From assembly GCF_903815225.1 (NCBI RefSeq), contig NZ_LR813084.1:4736001-4800000 (forward strand): a DNA stretch of 64,000 nucleotides, given 5' to 3'. Origin of the DNA: Delftia tsuruhatensis (GTDB lineage: Bacteria > Pseudomonadota > Gammaproteobacteria > Burkholderiales > Burkholderiaceae_C). The translations under genes were made by a program, and so were the position numbers. This document shows positions 36,756 to 46,412 of this stretch, piece by piece (position 1 is the stretch's first letter; each line of letters opens with the position of its first letter). The notes beneath the pieces were generated by a model that was given only the letters and a program-made list of their open reading frames with translations, had not been told where the DNA came from and did not search any database.

Positions 36756-38498
36756 TTGGCCTCCGATCTCACCCCTTGCGAGCGCTCGGCCCTGGTCGCG
36801 CTGCTGTACCGGCAGTCGCGCGCCGTGCTGCTGGCCAACTTCGTGATCCCGGTGCCGGTGCTGGCGGTGCTGTGGCCTTACGGCCCGCACTCCACCTTGC
36901 TGGCCTGGGCGGGCCTGGTCCTGGTGGTGACGCTGGCCCGCCTGGTGCTGGGCCTGGCCCATGCGCGCCACGCCGATCCCGCGCACAGCCGTGCCTGGGC
37001 CTGGTACTTCACCGTGGGCAGCAGTGTGTCCAGTGCGCTGTGGGGCTGGCTGGGCTGGGCGCTGTACCTGCCCGGGCAGCCGCAGCTGGTGGCCTTCGTC
37101 TGCATCGTCATCGCGGGGCTGTCCTGCGGCACCATCGCCTCGTTCGCGGCGTTTGCGCCGGCGGCGGCCATTGCCCAGGTGCTGCTGGTGCTGCCCTTTG
37201 CGGCACGCAGCTTCACCGTGGGCGAAGGGCTGGCACAGGTCTACGGGGTGTTTGCCCTGTGCCTGTTCGCGGTGAACCTGTACTACAGCCGGGGCACCTA
37301 CAACACCCTGCTCGCCAGCGTGCGTCTGCGCTTCGAGAACGCGGCCCTGGTGGAACAACTGAAGATAGAGCGCGACCGTGCCGAGACCGCCAACCTTGCC
37401 AAGTCCAGGTTCCTTGCGGCTGCCAGCCACGACCTGCGCCAGCCGCTGCATGCGCTGGGCCTGTTTCTGGACTCCCTGGAGCGGCATGCCATGTCCCCGC
37501 GCCAGGCCACCGTGTTCGGGCATGCGCGTTCGGCCTCGGCGGCGGCCTCGGAGATGCTCAACACCTTGCTGGACTACTCTCGCCTGGACGCGGGCGTGGT
37601 GCAGCCGCATGCGGCCCCGTTCGCGGTGCAGCCCCTGCTCGGTGCCCTGGAGCAGGAGTTCGGCGTGCAGGCCGACGCGGCCTGCCTGGTCTACCGCACG
37701 CGCGAGACCACGGCCGCCGCGCTGGCCGACAAGGTGCTGGTGGATCTGGTCATGCGCAATCTCATCTCCAATGCACTGCGCTACACGCAGACAGGCGGCG
37801 TCCTGGTCACCTGCCGCCCGCGTGAAGCAGGCCTGGCCCTGGAGGTCTGGGATACCGGCAGCGGCATCGCCGAGGAGCACCAGCAGGACATCTTCAAGGA
37901 GTTCCACCAGCTCGGCAACTCCGAGCGCGACCGCCGCAAGGGGCTGGGCCTGGGGCTGGCCATCGTGCAGCGCCTGGCCCACGCCATGCAGGCCCGGGTC
38001 CAGGTGCGCTCACGCCCGGGCCGGGGGTCGGTGTTCCGGCTGTGGCTGCCGCTGTGGTCGGGAACGCTGGAGGACGAAGCCTGTCCGGCAGCAGCCGCCA
38101 CCAGCAGCCTGCATGGCCTGCGCATCCTCGTGATCGATGACGATGAAGCCGTGCGCCAGGGCATGCAGTCGCTGCTCGAAAGCTGGGGCTGCCGGTGCAT
38201 TTGCGCAGAGTCGGGAGCCGACGCACTGGCCGGGCTGCATGCGGACCGGTCGCCCGACGTGATCGTGACCGACTTCCGGCTGCGCAACGAGGAAACGGGC
38301 AAGCAGGCGCTGCAGGCCCTGCGCGGGCACCTGGGGTGGCCCGTTCCCGCCATCATCATGACGGGCGACACCTCGCCGCAGCGGCTGCGCGACGCACAGT
38401 CCACCGCGGCCCTGCTGCTGCACAAGCCCGTGTCCACGCGCCAGTTGCGAGAAGCACTGGGCACGCTGGCGCAGGCCCGGAAGCTGTCGCCTGCCTAG
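36756..38498 (+). CDS. Hybrid sensor histidine kinase with C-terminal receiver
   Basis: This 580-residue protein starts at TTG 36756; no ATG lies near. It has six predicted membrane helices in residues 22-185 with no large periplasmic loop, so it probably senses a membrane or cytoplasmic signal. HisKA is at ASHDLRQPLHALGLFL (His225), and HATPase_c has NLISNALRYT, WDTGSGIA and GLGLGLAIV. A receiver domain (about 450-570) has Asp506 in VIVTDFRL. The order membrane-HisKA-HATPase-REC resembles the FixL/RpfC-like hybrid kinases common in Burkholderiales. Partner: the preceding response regulator. Confidence 0.93.
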   Translation: MASDLTPCERSALVALLYRQSRAVLLANFVIPVPVLAVLWPYGPHSTLLAWAGLVLVVTLARLVLGLAHARHADPAHSRAWAWYFTVGSSVSSALWGWLGWALYLPGQPQLVAFVCIVIAGLSCGTIASFAAFAPAAAIAQVLLVLPFAARSFTVGEGLAQVYGVFALCLFAVNLYYSRGTYNTLLASVRLRFENAALVEQLKIERDRAETANLAKSRFLAAASHDLRQPLHALGLFLDSLERHAMSPRQATVFGHARSASAAASEMLNTLLDYSRLDAGVVQPHAAPFAVQPLLGALEQEFGVQADAACLVYRTRETTAAALADKVLVDLVMRNLISNALRYTQTGGVLVTCRPREAGLALEVWDTGSGIAEEHQQDIFKEFHQLGNSERDRRKGLGLGLAIVQRLAHAMQARVQVRSRPGRGSVFRLWLPLWSGTLEDEACPAAAATSSLHGLRILVIDDDEAVRQGMQSLLESWGCRCICAESGADALAGLHADRSPDVIVTDFRLRNEETGKQALQALRGHLGWPVPAIIMTGDTSPQRLRDAQSTAALLLHKPVSTRQLREALGTLAQARKLSPA

Positions 38499-38563
38499 AT
38501 CTGGAGCCCCGGCTCGCACGAGCCCGAGGGCCGGGCACGGCACAAGACCACCGGATCCTGCGC

Positions 38564-39679
38564 TCACCCCCGCAGCTTCGCCCGCCGCGCCCTCACGGCC
38601 TCCGCCAACTGCTCCAGCACGGGCACCGTCTGCTCCAGGCTGATGCAGGCATCGGTCACCGAGACGCCATGCGCCAGCGGCTGGCCCTGCACGATGTCCT
38701 GCCGCCCTTCCCGCAGGTGGCTTTCGATCATCAGCCCCGTGATGCGCGCATCGCCGCCGGCGATCTGCTGCGCGACATCGGCCGCGACATCAATCTGGCG
38801 GCGGTGCTGCTTGCTGCTGTTGGCATGCGAGACGTCGATCATCACCTGGGGCCTCAGGCCCGAGCCTTCCAGCAGGGCACAGGCAGCCTGCACATGCTCG
38901 GCGCCGTAGTTGGGCTGCTTGCCGCCACGCAGGATCACATGGCAGTCGCCATTGCCGCGCGTCTCGAAGATGGCCGACTGCCCCATCTTGGTCATGCCCA
39001 TGAAGGCATGCGGCGCGCTGGCCGCGAGGATGGCATCGCTGGCCACCTTGGCGCCGCCATCCGTGCCGTTCTTGAAGCCCACGGGACAGGACAGGCCGCT
39101 GGCCAGTTGGCGGTGGCTCTGGCTTTCCGTGGTGCGCGCGCCGATGGCCCCCCAGCTCACCAGGTCGCTGATGAATTGCGGCGACAGCAGGTCCAGGAAT
39201 TCCGTGCCCACCGGCAGGCCCAGCTCCAGCACATCGAGCAGCAGGGCGCGCGCCATCTCCAGCCCTTCGTTGATGGCGAAGCTGCCATCCAGGTGCGGGT
39301 CGTTGATGTAGCCCTTCCAGCCCACGGTGGTGCGGGGCTTCTCGAAATACACGCGCATCACCACCAGCAGCTCGCCGGCCAGGGCGTCGGCCTGCGCCTT
39401 GAGCTGGCGCGCGTAGTCCATGGCCTGGTCGTGGTCGTGGATGGAGCAGGGGCCGACGACGACGATGAGCCGGTCATCGCGGCCCTGCAACACGGCGGAG
39501 ATGGCCGCGCGGCTGGACTCCACCAGCTGCTGCGCGGCCTCGGGCGCGGGCAGCCATTCCTGGAGCAGGGCCGGCGTGATCAGCGGGCGCACGGCCTTGA
39601 TGCGCAGGTCGTCGATGCGGGTGGTGTCGTGCGTGCTCGGCGCCTTGGCGCCGCGTTGTGCGTGGGTGGGGATGGTCAT
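38564..39679 (-). CDS. aroG: 3-deoxy-7-phosphoheptulonate synthase, class I (AroF/AroG/AroH type)
   Basis: This enzyme condenses phosphoenolpyruvate with erythrose 4-phosphate in the first step of the shikimate pathway. The 371-residue protein is the usual length for the class I AroFGH group. Visible signatures are VVVGPCSIHDHDQAMDYA, YFEKPRTTVGWKGYINDP, SWGAIGARTTESQSHR, GFKNGTDGG and MIDVSHANSSK, covering the PEP, metal and E4P sites. It is a single gene; feedback-specificity cannot be read from sequence. The start has no strong ribosome-binding site. Confidence 0.96.
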   Translation of the reverse strand: MTIPTHAQRGAKAPSTHDTTRIDDLRIKAVRPLITPALLQEWLPAPEAAQQLVESSRAAISAVLQGRDDRLIVVVGPCSIHDHDQAMDYARQLKAQADALAGELLVVMRVYFEKPRTTVGWKGYINDPHLDGSFAINEGLEMARALLLDVLELGLPVGTEFLDLLSPQFISDLVSWGAIGARTTESQSHRQLASGLSCPVGFKNGTDGGAKVASDAILAASAPHAFMGMTKMGQSAIFETRGNGDCHVILRGGKQPNYGAEHVQAACALLEGSGLRPQVMIDVSHANSSKQHRRQIDVAADVAQQIAGGDARITGLMIESHLREGRQDIVQGQPLAHGVSVTDACISLEQTVPVLEQLAEAVRARRAKLRG

Positions 39680-39747
39680 GGCGCTATTGTCGCGCGTAGT
39701 GCCAGGGCGGGCGGGCCTCCCTCGCCATCCCTGCCCCGGCTGTCCGC

Positions 39748-41982
39748 CTACTGCACGGCCGGCGCAGGGGCCGGCACTGGATCCGGCGTGGACGCCGGCA
39801 CGGCCTGCGCAGCGGGCGCCGCGCCGTACTGCCAGCCCGCAGGCAGCAGGCCGTCGATCCAGTGCAGGCGCCAGGCCAGCAGCGCCAGCAGGGCGACCAC
39901 GGCCAGCGCCACCACGGTGTTGCGCAGGCCGTTGCCGTCGGCATAGGGATCGCCCGCGCTGCGCCGCGCGCCCACCGGCACCTTGGCGGTCTGCGAGAGG
40001 CTGCGGCCCAGCGGCAGGTTGATGCGCATGCGGCCGTTGATGGCCCAGCCGCTGGCGTCCAGGATGGGGCCCAGGCTGCGCTGGCGCAGCTTGAGCCAGG
40101 CAATCATCATGCTGGGCCCGGAAATGGCGGCGATCAGGCCGACCAGGGCCACGGGGATCCAGGGCCCCAGATCGATGAACTTGCCGAAGATGCCCACCAG
40201 CACGGCGCTGATGGAGCCCAGGGCCACGCCCAGGGCGGCCACGGTGCCTACATCGGTCTTGCGCGGTGCGGCTGCGGCCGTGGCGGCGGTGGCGTTGGCC
40301 GCTGCGGTGCCGGGCGCGGCGACCAGTTGGCCGGCCTGCGTGCCCAGGCTGGCGGTCACGCCCTCTTCCTTGGCCGAGGCGCGCTTGGCCACCTGCTCCT
40401 CCACCATGCGCAGGAATTTCTTGTAGGGCAGGAAGAAGGCCTGGCCGATGCTAGTGGGGTTCTCGATGAGCTTGACGATGGTGGCGTCCCAGTCGTTGCC
40501 CTCGCGGTCGTAGAACACACCGTTGCGGCCCACGAAGAGGAAGTCCACATCGCCGGCCGTGAAGGCGGCGACGATGGCCTTCGTCTTGCCTTCGCGGCGG
40601 ATGTCGCAGTAGGCCAGGCAGGTCTTGGCGCGGCCGGCCAGCGCGGCGTGGGCCGCCGTGTCGGCCACCTCCACCGTCAGATCGCAGCTGCGCGCATCCA
40701 GATACAGCGTGCCGGCCTGAAAGGCCGCGCCCTCGCGCCGGTAGAAATGGCTGAAGGACACGAAGTTGTTGAGCAGCGCCAGCAGGTCGCGCTGCAGGCG
40801 GATCAGCTTTTCCAGGGCCACGGCCTGGAGGCCGTGCTCCTTCTCGGCTTCGTCCTGGTCGATGAGGTGCAGCAGCGCGGCCTCCTGGCCGCCGTCCAGC
40901 AAGGCCTGGATCTCCTGCAGGGGTTCGGCGTCCAGCGGCGTGGCCGGACGGGCCGCCAGCCACTGGCGGCAGGGCTCCAGCGCAGCCTTGAGCTGCTCCC
41001 ATTGCGCGGCGTCGATCTCGTGCAGGTCCTCGCCCAGCACAGGCACCACGGCCTGCTCTCGCAGCGCCTCCAGGGCACCGGCCCAGGCAGGATTGACGCC
41101 CCGCGACAAAGGCAGCGCGCGGTCGGCAGCCACGGCAGCCAGGGGCAGGGCGGCGATCGCTTCGGCGCCACTGTCCAGCACCTCGCGGCCCAGGGCCGCA
41201 TAGCCTTCGATGGAGGGGTTCAGCGGGTCCTGGGCGCGTGTGTCGAAGGCAGCCAGCCGCGTGCGCGCGAAGAAATCATCCACCTTGGCCTGCACCGCAT
41301 TGAGTGCCTGCGTGGCAGCCAGCGCCCGCTCGCGCGGGGCCAGGGCACAGCCCAGGGTGTCGGCCTGCGCATGCCAGTCGCGCAGGGCGCGCAGGTCGGC
41401 GAAGAAGCGCTCCACCTGCTCGCGACCGATGCCCGCCACGCCATCGGCGCCATCGCGGGTACCGCAGGCCTTGCCGATGCGTTCGATCAGCGCGGCCAGC
41501 GCCGCATCGTCCTGCGCCGTGGCGGGGCCGATGATGCCGTCGCCATTGAAGCGCATGGCCGCCAGCGAGGCCAGGCGCTCGCGCACCTGGGCCAGGCTCA
41601 GGGCGGCGCCGCCGCCCTGGCCGGCCAGGGCCAGCACGCGCTCGGCCTCGGCATGCAGCAGACGCCCCTCCTCGCTGTCGCGCTCCAGGCTGGACAGCCG
41701 CAGCACATCCCCCCCGTCGGCCAGCACCTGCGGATCGCGCACGCGGGCCACGGCCCACTGGCAGGCAGCGATCAGCTCGGGCGGGCGGATGCGGCCATCC
41801 TTGTCCTCGTCGATCAGGTCCAGCGTGCCGCTGTCGAACTCGATGCCGCGCGTGGGGCAGGCCAGGGCCACCCACAGCTTCTGGTCCAGCTCGCCGATGT
41901 GCGCAATGTCCTGCCCGGTGCGGATGACCACCTGGTCCACTCCACCGGCGCGAAAAAACTCCCAAGCATGTTGCTGCTGCAT
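39748..41982 (-). CDS. Large EF-hand-like membrane protein of unknown function
   Basis: This product has 744 residues from ATG 41982; TTG 42009 would add nine. An EF-hand-type loop DEDKDGRIRPPEL lies at about 58-70, and looser loops occur at FNGDGIIG (about 160) and RDGADGVAGIG (about 190). The middle is helix-rich with a VEVADTAAHAAL section. The C-terminal 170 residues have a charged/Ala linker and three hydrophobic segments (TVAALGVALGSISAVLVGIFG, PWIPVALVGLIAAISG, VVALAVVALLALLAW) and a Pro-rich end. Similar long proteins occur in other Burkholderiales but I know no function. It is not in an obvious operon. Confidence 0.8.
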   Translation of the reverse strand: MQQQHAWEFFRAGGVDQVVIRTGQDIAHIGELDQKLWVALACPTRGIEFDSGTLDLIDEDKDGRIRPPELIAACQWAVARVRDPQVLADGGDVLRLSSLERDSEEGRLLHAEAERVLALAGQGGGAALSLAQVRERLASLAAMRFNGDGIIGPATAQDDAALAALIERIGKACGTRDGADGVAGIGREQVERFFADLRALRDWHAQADTLGCALAPRERALAATQALNAVQAKVDDFFARTRLAAFDTRAQDPLNPSIEGYAALGREVLDSGAEAIAALPLAAVAADRALPLSRGVNPAWAGALEALREQAVVPVLGEDLHEIDAAQWEQLKAALEPCRQWLAARPATPLDAEPLQEIQALLDGGQEAALLHLIDQDEAEKEHGLQAVALEKLIRLQRDLLALLNNFVSFSHFYRREGAAFQAGTLYLDARSCDLTVEVADTAAHAALAGRAKTCLAYCDIRREGKTKAIVAAFTAGDVDFLFVGRNGVFYDREGNDWDATIVKLIENPTSIGQAFFLPYKKFLRMVEEQVAKRASAKEEGVTASLGTQAGQLVAAPGTAAANATAATAAAAPRKTDVGTVAALGVALGSISAVLVGIFGKFIDLGPWIPVALVGLIAAISGPSMMIAWLKLRQRSLGPILDASGWAINGRMRINLPLGRSLSQTAKVPVGARRSAGDPYADGNGLRNTVVALAVVALLALLAWRLHWIDGLLPAGWQYGAAPAAQAVPASTPDPVPAPAPAVQ

Positions 41983-42159
41983 GAAATACCCAACGGCCGC
42001 TCTGGCCAACGTTCGAAAAACGGAAAAAAGGGCCGCAGTTTAAAAGTCATTCGGCCTGCCCAATTGAAGACATTTGTCAACGATGGTCGTCGGCGCCGGC
42101 CGTCATGGGCATCGCTTTGTGTGAAAATAAAAGCACTGAATAGATACTTTATTGCCTCC

Positions 42160-42903
42160 ATGCCCTCCAACTCCACCGCGTCGGCCCCTCAACAAGGCCG
42201 GGACAAGCTGCACCTGCAGCTGGCGCGGCTGTTCCGCAGCAAGGTGTCCACGGGCGCCTGGCCCGTGGGCAGCGCCATTCCCACGGTGCAGGAGCTGGAG
42301 GCGCTGCATGGCGTGTCGCGCACCACGGTGCGCATGGCGCTGGGCGCCCTGGTGTCAGAGGGCCTGCTGCTCACGCGCAAGCGCGGCGGCACGCGGGTGA
42401 TTGCAGCGCCCTACAAGCCGCCGTCCTTTCTGCTGCCCACCAGCTGGAAGGAGCTGGTGGCCTTTGGCGCCCACATCGGCCAGATCACCCTGCATACCGA
42501 GCGCGACTGCCTGCCGCCGATCCCCGAAGGCTTCCCCGATGTGGGCCGCATGGCCCCCGCCTACGTACACCTGCTGCGCGTGTACGACCATGACGCGGCG
42601 CGGTTCTGCCTGTCGCAGCTGTACCTGGAGCAGCAGCTGTTCCCCGAGATCGAGGCCCAGCTGGAGCGCAGCTCCCTGGCCGTGGCCCTGAGCAGCGATC
42701 CCTCGCGCATTGCCGTGGCGCGCCAGCACCTGAGCGTGGCGCCGGCCGACGAGCTGGCCACCCAGTACCTGGGTGTGGCCCTGGGCATGCCGCTGATGCA
42801 GGTCCTGCGCTGGGCCTGCAATGCCGACGGCGTGCTGATCTATTGGGCGCGGATCCGCTTTCTCAGCGAGTACGTCCACATGGAAATGGATCTGCTGAAA
42901 TGA
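42160..42903 (+). CDS. GntR family regulator with UTRA-type effector domain
   Basis: This 247-residue protein has a GntR winged HTH (KLHLQLARLFRSKVSTGAWPVG, then AIPTVQELEALHGVSRTTVRMALGAL) and a C-terminal domain of HutC/UTRA type (PAYVHLLRVYDHD, VLIYWARIRFLSEYVHME). The start ATG 42160 lies in an AT-rich promoter region. It is 62 bases upstream of fumarylacetoacetase on the same strand and probably controls that gene or the pathway; related HutC-group proteins sense pathway intermediates. Confidence 0.9.
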   Translation: MPSNSTASAPQQGRDKLHLQLARLFRSKVSTGAWPVGSAIPTVQELEALHGVSRTTVRMALGALVSEGLLLTRKRGGTRVIAAPYKPPSFLLPTSWKELVAFGAHIGQITLHTERDCLPPIPEGFPDVGRMAPAYVHLLRVYDHDAARFCLSQLYLEQQLFPEIEAQLERSSLAVALSSDPSRIAVARQHLSVAPADELATQYLGVALGMPLMQVLRWACNADGVLIYWARIRFLSEYVHMEMDLLK

Positions 42904-42965
42904 CCCCGCCCACAAGCCAGCTCCCTTTCAACCCAACGACAGACAAACCCAACCAGGAGAGACAG

Positions 42966-44282
42966 ATGTCCTTGAACGAAACCCATGACGCAAACCTGCG
43001 CAGCTGGGTGGCCTCGGCCAACACCGGCGCCAGCGACTTTCCCATCCAGAACCTGCCCTACGCGGTGTTCCGCCGCGCTGGCAGCCAGGAGGCCTGGCGC
43101 GGCGGCGTGGCCATTGGCGACCAGGTGCTGGACCTGGCGCGCGCCAGCGCCCTCAAGGCACTGGGCGAAGCCGTGCAGCCGCAGCTGGAGGCCGCTTCGC
43201 AACAGCGCCTGAACGGCTTCATGGCCATGGGACCGGCCGCCTGGTCGGCCCTGCGCCTGGCGCTGTCGCGCGCGCTGCGCGAAGGCGCTGCCGCGCAGGC
43301 TGTCCTGCAGGATTGCCTTGTGGCCCAGTCCGACGTGGAGTACACCGTGCCGGCCCAGGTTGGCGACTACACGGACTTCTACACCTCGGTGCACCACGCC
43401 ACCAACGTCGGCAAGCTGTTCCGCCCGGACAACCCGCTGATGGAAAACTACAAGTGGGTGCCGATTGGCTACCACGGCCGTGCGTCCAGCCTTCGCGTGT
43501 CCGGCGTGGATTTCCGCCGCCCCATGGGCCAGCTGAAGGCGCCCGACGCCGCCGCACCCGCGCTCAAGCCCTGCGCACGCCTGGACTATGAGCTGGAGAT
43601 GGGCATCTACACCGGCGCCGGCAACGCCTGGGGCGAAGCGATTTCCATGGACGAGGCAGAAAACCACATCTTCGGCCTGTGCCTGCTCAACGACTGGTCG
43701 GCGCGCGACATCCAGGCCTGGGAATACCAGCCGCTGGGCCCCTTCCTGTCGAAGAACTTCGCGTCCTCGCTGTCGCCCTGGATCGTGACGCTGGAGGCGC
43801 TGGAGCCCTACCGCACGGCCTTCACGCGGCCCGCCGCTGATCCCCAGCCCCTGCCCTACCTGAGCTCGGCCGCCAACTCCGAGCGCGGCGCGTTCGACGT
43901 GCAGTTGAGCGTGGCGCTGGAGACCGGCCGCATGCGCGCCGAAGGCCAGGCTGCGCAGCAGATCACCCACACCAGCTACCGCCACGCCTACTGGACCATG
44001 GCCCAGCTGGTGGCCCACCACAGCGTCAACGGCTGCGACCTGCAGCCCGGCGACCTGCTGGGCACGGGCACGTTGTCCGGCCCCACGGCCTCCGAGGCCG
44101 GCGCGCTGCTGGAGTTGACCGAGGGCGGCAAGAAGCCCCTGGTCCTGGCCAACGGTGAAAGCCGCACCTTCCTGCAGGATGGAGATGCCGTCATCCTGCG
44201 TGGCTGGTGCGAGAAACCCGGCGCCGCGCGCATCGGCTTCGGCGAATGCCGCGCCACCGTGCTGCCGGCACGCCAGGCCTGA
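42966..44282 (+). CDS. fahA: Fumarylacetoacetase
   Basis: This enzyme hydrolyses 4-fumarylacetoacetate to fumarate and acetoacetate, the last step of tyrosine and phenylalanine breakdown through homogentisate. The 438-residue protein is full-length for eukaryote-like FAH. It has an N-terminal SH3-like domain (DFPIQNLPYAVFRR) and a catalytic part with VGDYTDFYTSVHHATNVGK, PIGYHGRASSLRVSG, ELEMGIYTGAGN and LLNDWSARDIQAWEYQPLGPF in pieces. CAGGAGAGA precedes the ATG. Homogentisate dioxygenase (hmgA), its usual neighbour, is not adjacent on the right. Confidence 0.95.
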   Translation: MSLNETHDANLRSWVASANTGASDFPIQNLPYAVFRRAGSQEAWRGGVAIGDQVLDLARASALKALGEAVQPQLEAASQQRLNGFMAMGPAAWSALRLALSRALREGAAAQAVLQDCLVAQSDVEYTVPAQVGDYTDFYTSVHHATNVGKLFRPDNPLMENYKWVPIGYHGRASSLRVSGVDFRRPMGQLKAPDAAAPALKPCARLDYELEMGIYTGAGNAWGEAISMDEAENHIFGLCLLNDWSARDIQAWEYQPLGPFLSKNFASSLSPWIVTLEALEPYRTAFTRPAADPQPLPYLSSAANSERGAFDVQLSVALETGRMRAEGQAAQQITHTSYRHAYWTMAQLVAHHSVNGCDLQPGDLLGTGTLSGPTASEAGALLELTEGGKKPLVLANGESRTFLQDGDAVILRGWCEKPGAARIGFGECRATVLPARQA

Positions 44283-44370
44283 GCGGGCGGCTCGATCCGC
44301 CTCCCTGGGCTGGCGAACGAAGTGAATGTCGTCTTTCCGACGGGTGCGTGTGCATGACACAATTGTTCAC

Positions 44371-45834
44371 ATGCCCGCCCCATCGGAAGACGCCCTCTCA
44401 GCACCTCCCGCCACCATCGACTTCGACAGACAGGCGGCTCCTGCCCGACAGGAGCCGTCGTTTGCCGAGCCCGGCCCCAGCAAGCTGCCGCCCTCGATAG
44501 CCAGCGCCTTTGCCGCGGCGGCCTATGCGCTGCAGCACGGGGATGATGCGCCGGTCGCTGGCGAGCGCCGGGATCCCGGCACAGGCACGAACACCGGCAG
44601 CGGCCTGGGGACGGGCCTGATGCCCGGCCTGTACGCCAGCATGATCGGCGAAGCTTCGCGCGGCTACTACCTGCGCCTGTTCGAGCGCTTCGATGCACTG
44701 GGCAAGGCCTTGCCCACCTGGAACCTGGCCGCCGGCCTGTTCACCCTTCCCTGGTGCGCACTGCGCGGCCTGTGGCGCGAAGGCGGGCTCTATGCGCTGG
44801 CCACGGCAAGCACCGGCCTGCTCTGGGGCCTGCTGCTGCGCCCCGCCCTGGGCCTGCCACCGGCCATCGCCCATGGCATGGACGCCACCCTGGCCCTGCT
44901 GGCCATCGCCATCCCGGGCCTGGGCGCCAACGCCCTGTACTGGCGCCATGTGCGCCGCCATACCCTGGAGGCCATAGGCGAGGCCCCCACCATGGCCCAG
45001 GCCCATGAGCGCCTGTCCCGGCACGCGGCCACGCCCGCGCGCAAGCGGCTGGCGACGGCGGCCGGCGTGGTGCTCGCTGCGGCCGCAGGTGCAGCCGCCT
45101 GGGTGCTGGCAGACCCGGCGCATTTCACGGCAGCATCGTCCGCGGCAACGCCGCCCGGACCCGCACCGGCTTCCACGCCCGCCGTGGAGCCGGCGCCTGC
45201 GGCAGTCACACCGCCCGCTGAGCCACCGGTGGCAGAGCCGCCGATCCCGCCCACCCCTGCACAGACGCAGCAAGACCCGCCAGCGCAGGCCGAGCCCCGG
45301 CCCGATCCGCAGCCCCAGCCACCATCGCCTGCCCCGGGCACTGCGGTGTCAGGCATGGTCGAGCCCATGCCGGCCATTGCAACGGCCGGGGCCGCCGCCC
45401 TGGCGGCCGCGCCTGCGAAGGCGGCCCAGGTGCCGGTCAAGCCGCCAGCGCCAGCCCCTGCGCCCGCCCCCGCCCCTGCCAAATCCACCAGGGTGGCTGA
45501 ATCCAGGCAGGCCAAATCCGCCGAACCTGCCGCCAAGGCGGCGCCCGCCAAGCCCGCTTCCTCCGCGCTGGAGGCGGGCAGCTACTACATCAACATCGGC
45601 GTGTTCTCGGATGCCGGCAATGCCGCCCGCGTGGTGGAGCGTCTGGAAAAGGCCAGGCTGCCCGCGCTCAGCCAGACGCTGCACAGCAACAAGGGCGAGA
45701 TCGTGCGCGTGCGCTCCGGCCCCTTCGCGAAGGAGCGCAGCGCCGACCAGGCGGCGGGCAGGATCCGCGCCATGGGGCTGGAGGCCACGGTCTTTCACCA
45801 CACGCCCCAGGAAGGCAAGGGCGCACGGCGCTGA
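44371..45834 (+). CDS. SPOR-domain membrane protein
   Basis: This protein is 487 residues from ATG 44371; an ATG at 44326 adds 15. An N-terminal domain has two membrane helices (about 120-175) with the DUF2628-like LPTWNLAAGLFTLPWCALRGLW, then another helix at about 230-250. A long Pro/Ala/Glu linker follows, and a C-terminal SPOR domain (SYYINIGVFSDAGNAARVVERL through VRVRSGPFAKERSADQAAGRI). SPOR domains bind denuded septal peptidoglycan, so it probably localises to the division site. The linker is low-complexity. Confidence 0.82.
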   Translation: MPAPSEDALSAPPATIDFDRQAAPARQEPSFAEPGPSKLPPSIASAFAAAAYALQHGDDAPVAGERRDPGTGTNTGSGLGTGLMPGLYASMIGEASRGYYLRLFERFDALGKALPTWNLAAGLFTLPWCALRGLWREGGLYALATASTGLLWGLLLRPALGLPPAIAHGMDATLALLAIAIPGLGANALYWRHVRRHTLEAIGEAPTMAQAHERLSRHAATPARKRLATAAGVVLAAAAGAAAWVLADPAHFTAASSAATPPGPAPASTPAVEPAPAAVTPPAEPPVAEPPIPPTPAQTQQDPPAQAEPRPDPQPQPPSPAPGTAVSGMVEPMPAIATAGAAALAAAPAKAAQVPVKPPAPAPAPAPAPAKSTRVAESRQAKSAEPAAKAAPAKPASSALEAGSYYINIGVFSDAGNAARVVERLEKARLPALSQTLHSNKGEIVRVRSGPFAKERSADQAAGRIRAMGLEATVFHHTPQEGKGARR

Positions 45835-45990
45835 TCCTGGTGCGGCAATGCCTGCATTTGCTGCCGCCTGTTACTTCCGCATGCCGATGACACGGCCCGA
45901 GGACGGCTAAGGTATGCGGCGTTGTCCGAGGCAGCGTGCCAGCACCTGCCCTGATACTGCTCAGTGCCCCCTGAATCGAGGAAAAAGCCC

Positions 45991-46344
45991 ATGCCCAACA
46001 CCGCCCCTGTCCTTCATCGCCATCGCCGCCTTGCCGCGCTCTCCCTGCTGGGCACCACCGCCCTGATCGCGGGCTGTGCAGGCATGAATCCCCTGGGCGG
46101 CACCGGTGGTGGAGCGGCCCAGCCCGCTCCGCGCCCCGTGCAGGTCTGCAATGCCGCACCGGCACAGTCCTTCGTGGGCAAGAACAACACCTCGGCCACG
46201 CTGGAGGCCGCGCGCAAGCAATCGGGCGCCTACATGGCCCGCGTGCTGCGCGAAGGCCAGCCCACGACCATGGAATTCAACCAGGAGCGCCTGAACCTGG
46301 TGGTCGATGGCACGGGCCGCATCGTGGCCGTGCGCTGCGGCTGA
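45991..46344 (+). CDS. I78 family peptidase inhibitor lipoprotein
   Basis: This 117-residue product starts at ATG 45991 with GAGGAAAAAG upstream. It has a lipobox ALIAGC (Cys29). The mature part carries an I78-type inhibitor domain: CNAAPAQSFVGK, ARKQSGAYMARVLREGQPTTM in outline, FNQERLNLVVDGTGRIVAVRCG, with two conserved Cys. Family members inhibit subtilisin- and chymotrypsin-like proteases. A bidirectional terminator follows. Confidence 0.88.
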   Translation: MPNTAPVLHRHRRLAALSLLGTTALIAGCAGMNPLGGTGGGAAQPAPRPVQVCNAAPAQSFVGKNNTSATLEAARKQSGAYMARVLREGQPTTMEFNQERLNLVVDGTGRIVAVRCG

Positions 46345-46364
46345 GCAGCCTCGCCGCACCGAAT

Positions 46365-46392
46365 GGAAAAAAGACGCCACGGCGTCCTTTTT
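46365..46392 (+). terminator. Bidirectional rho-independent terminator
   Basis: The stem GACGCC/GGCGTC (46373-46386) is flanked by an A-run on the left and a T-run on the right. It sits between the convergent I78 inhibitor gene and hemW, so it can serve both strands. Confidence 0.75.
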
Positions 46393-46412
46393 CCTTGGGT
46401 GGTGGTCTCCGC

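Noticed and set aside
38499-38563. Hairpin between the hybrid kinase and DAHP synthase genes
   Set aside because: GGCTCG/CGAGCC stem without a T-run; insufficient for a terminator call.
39862-42159. Extension of the GntR frame upstream across the EF-hand-like gene
   Set aside because: Shadow of the opposite strand gene; the GntR fold starts at ATG 42160.
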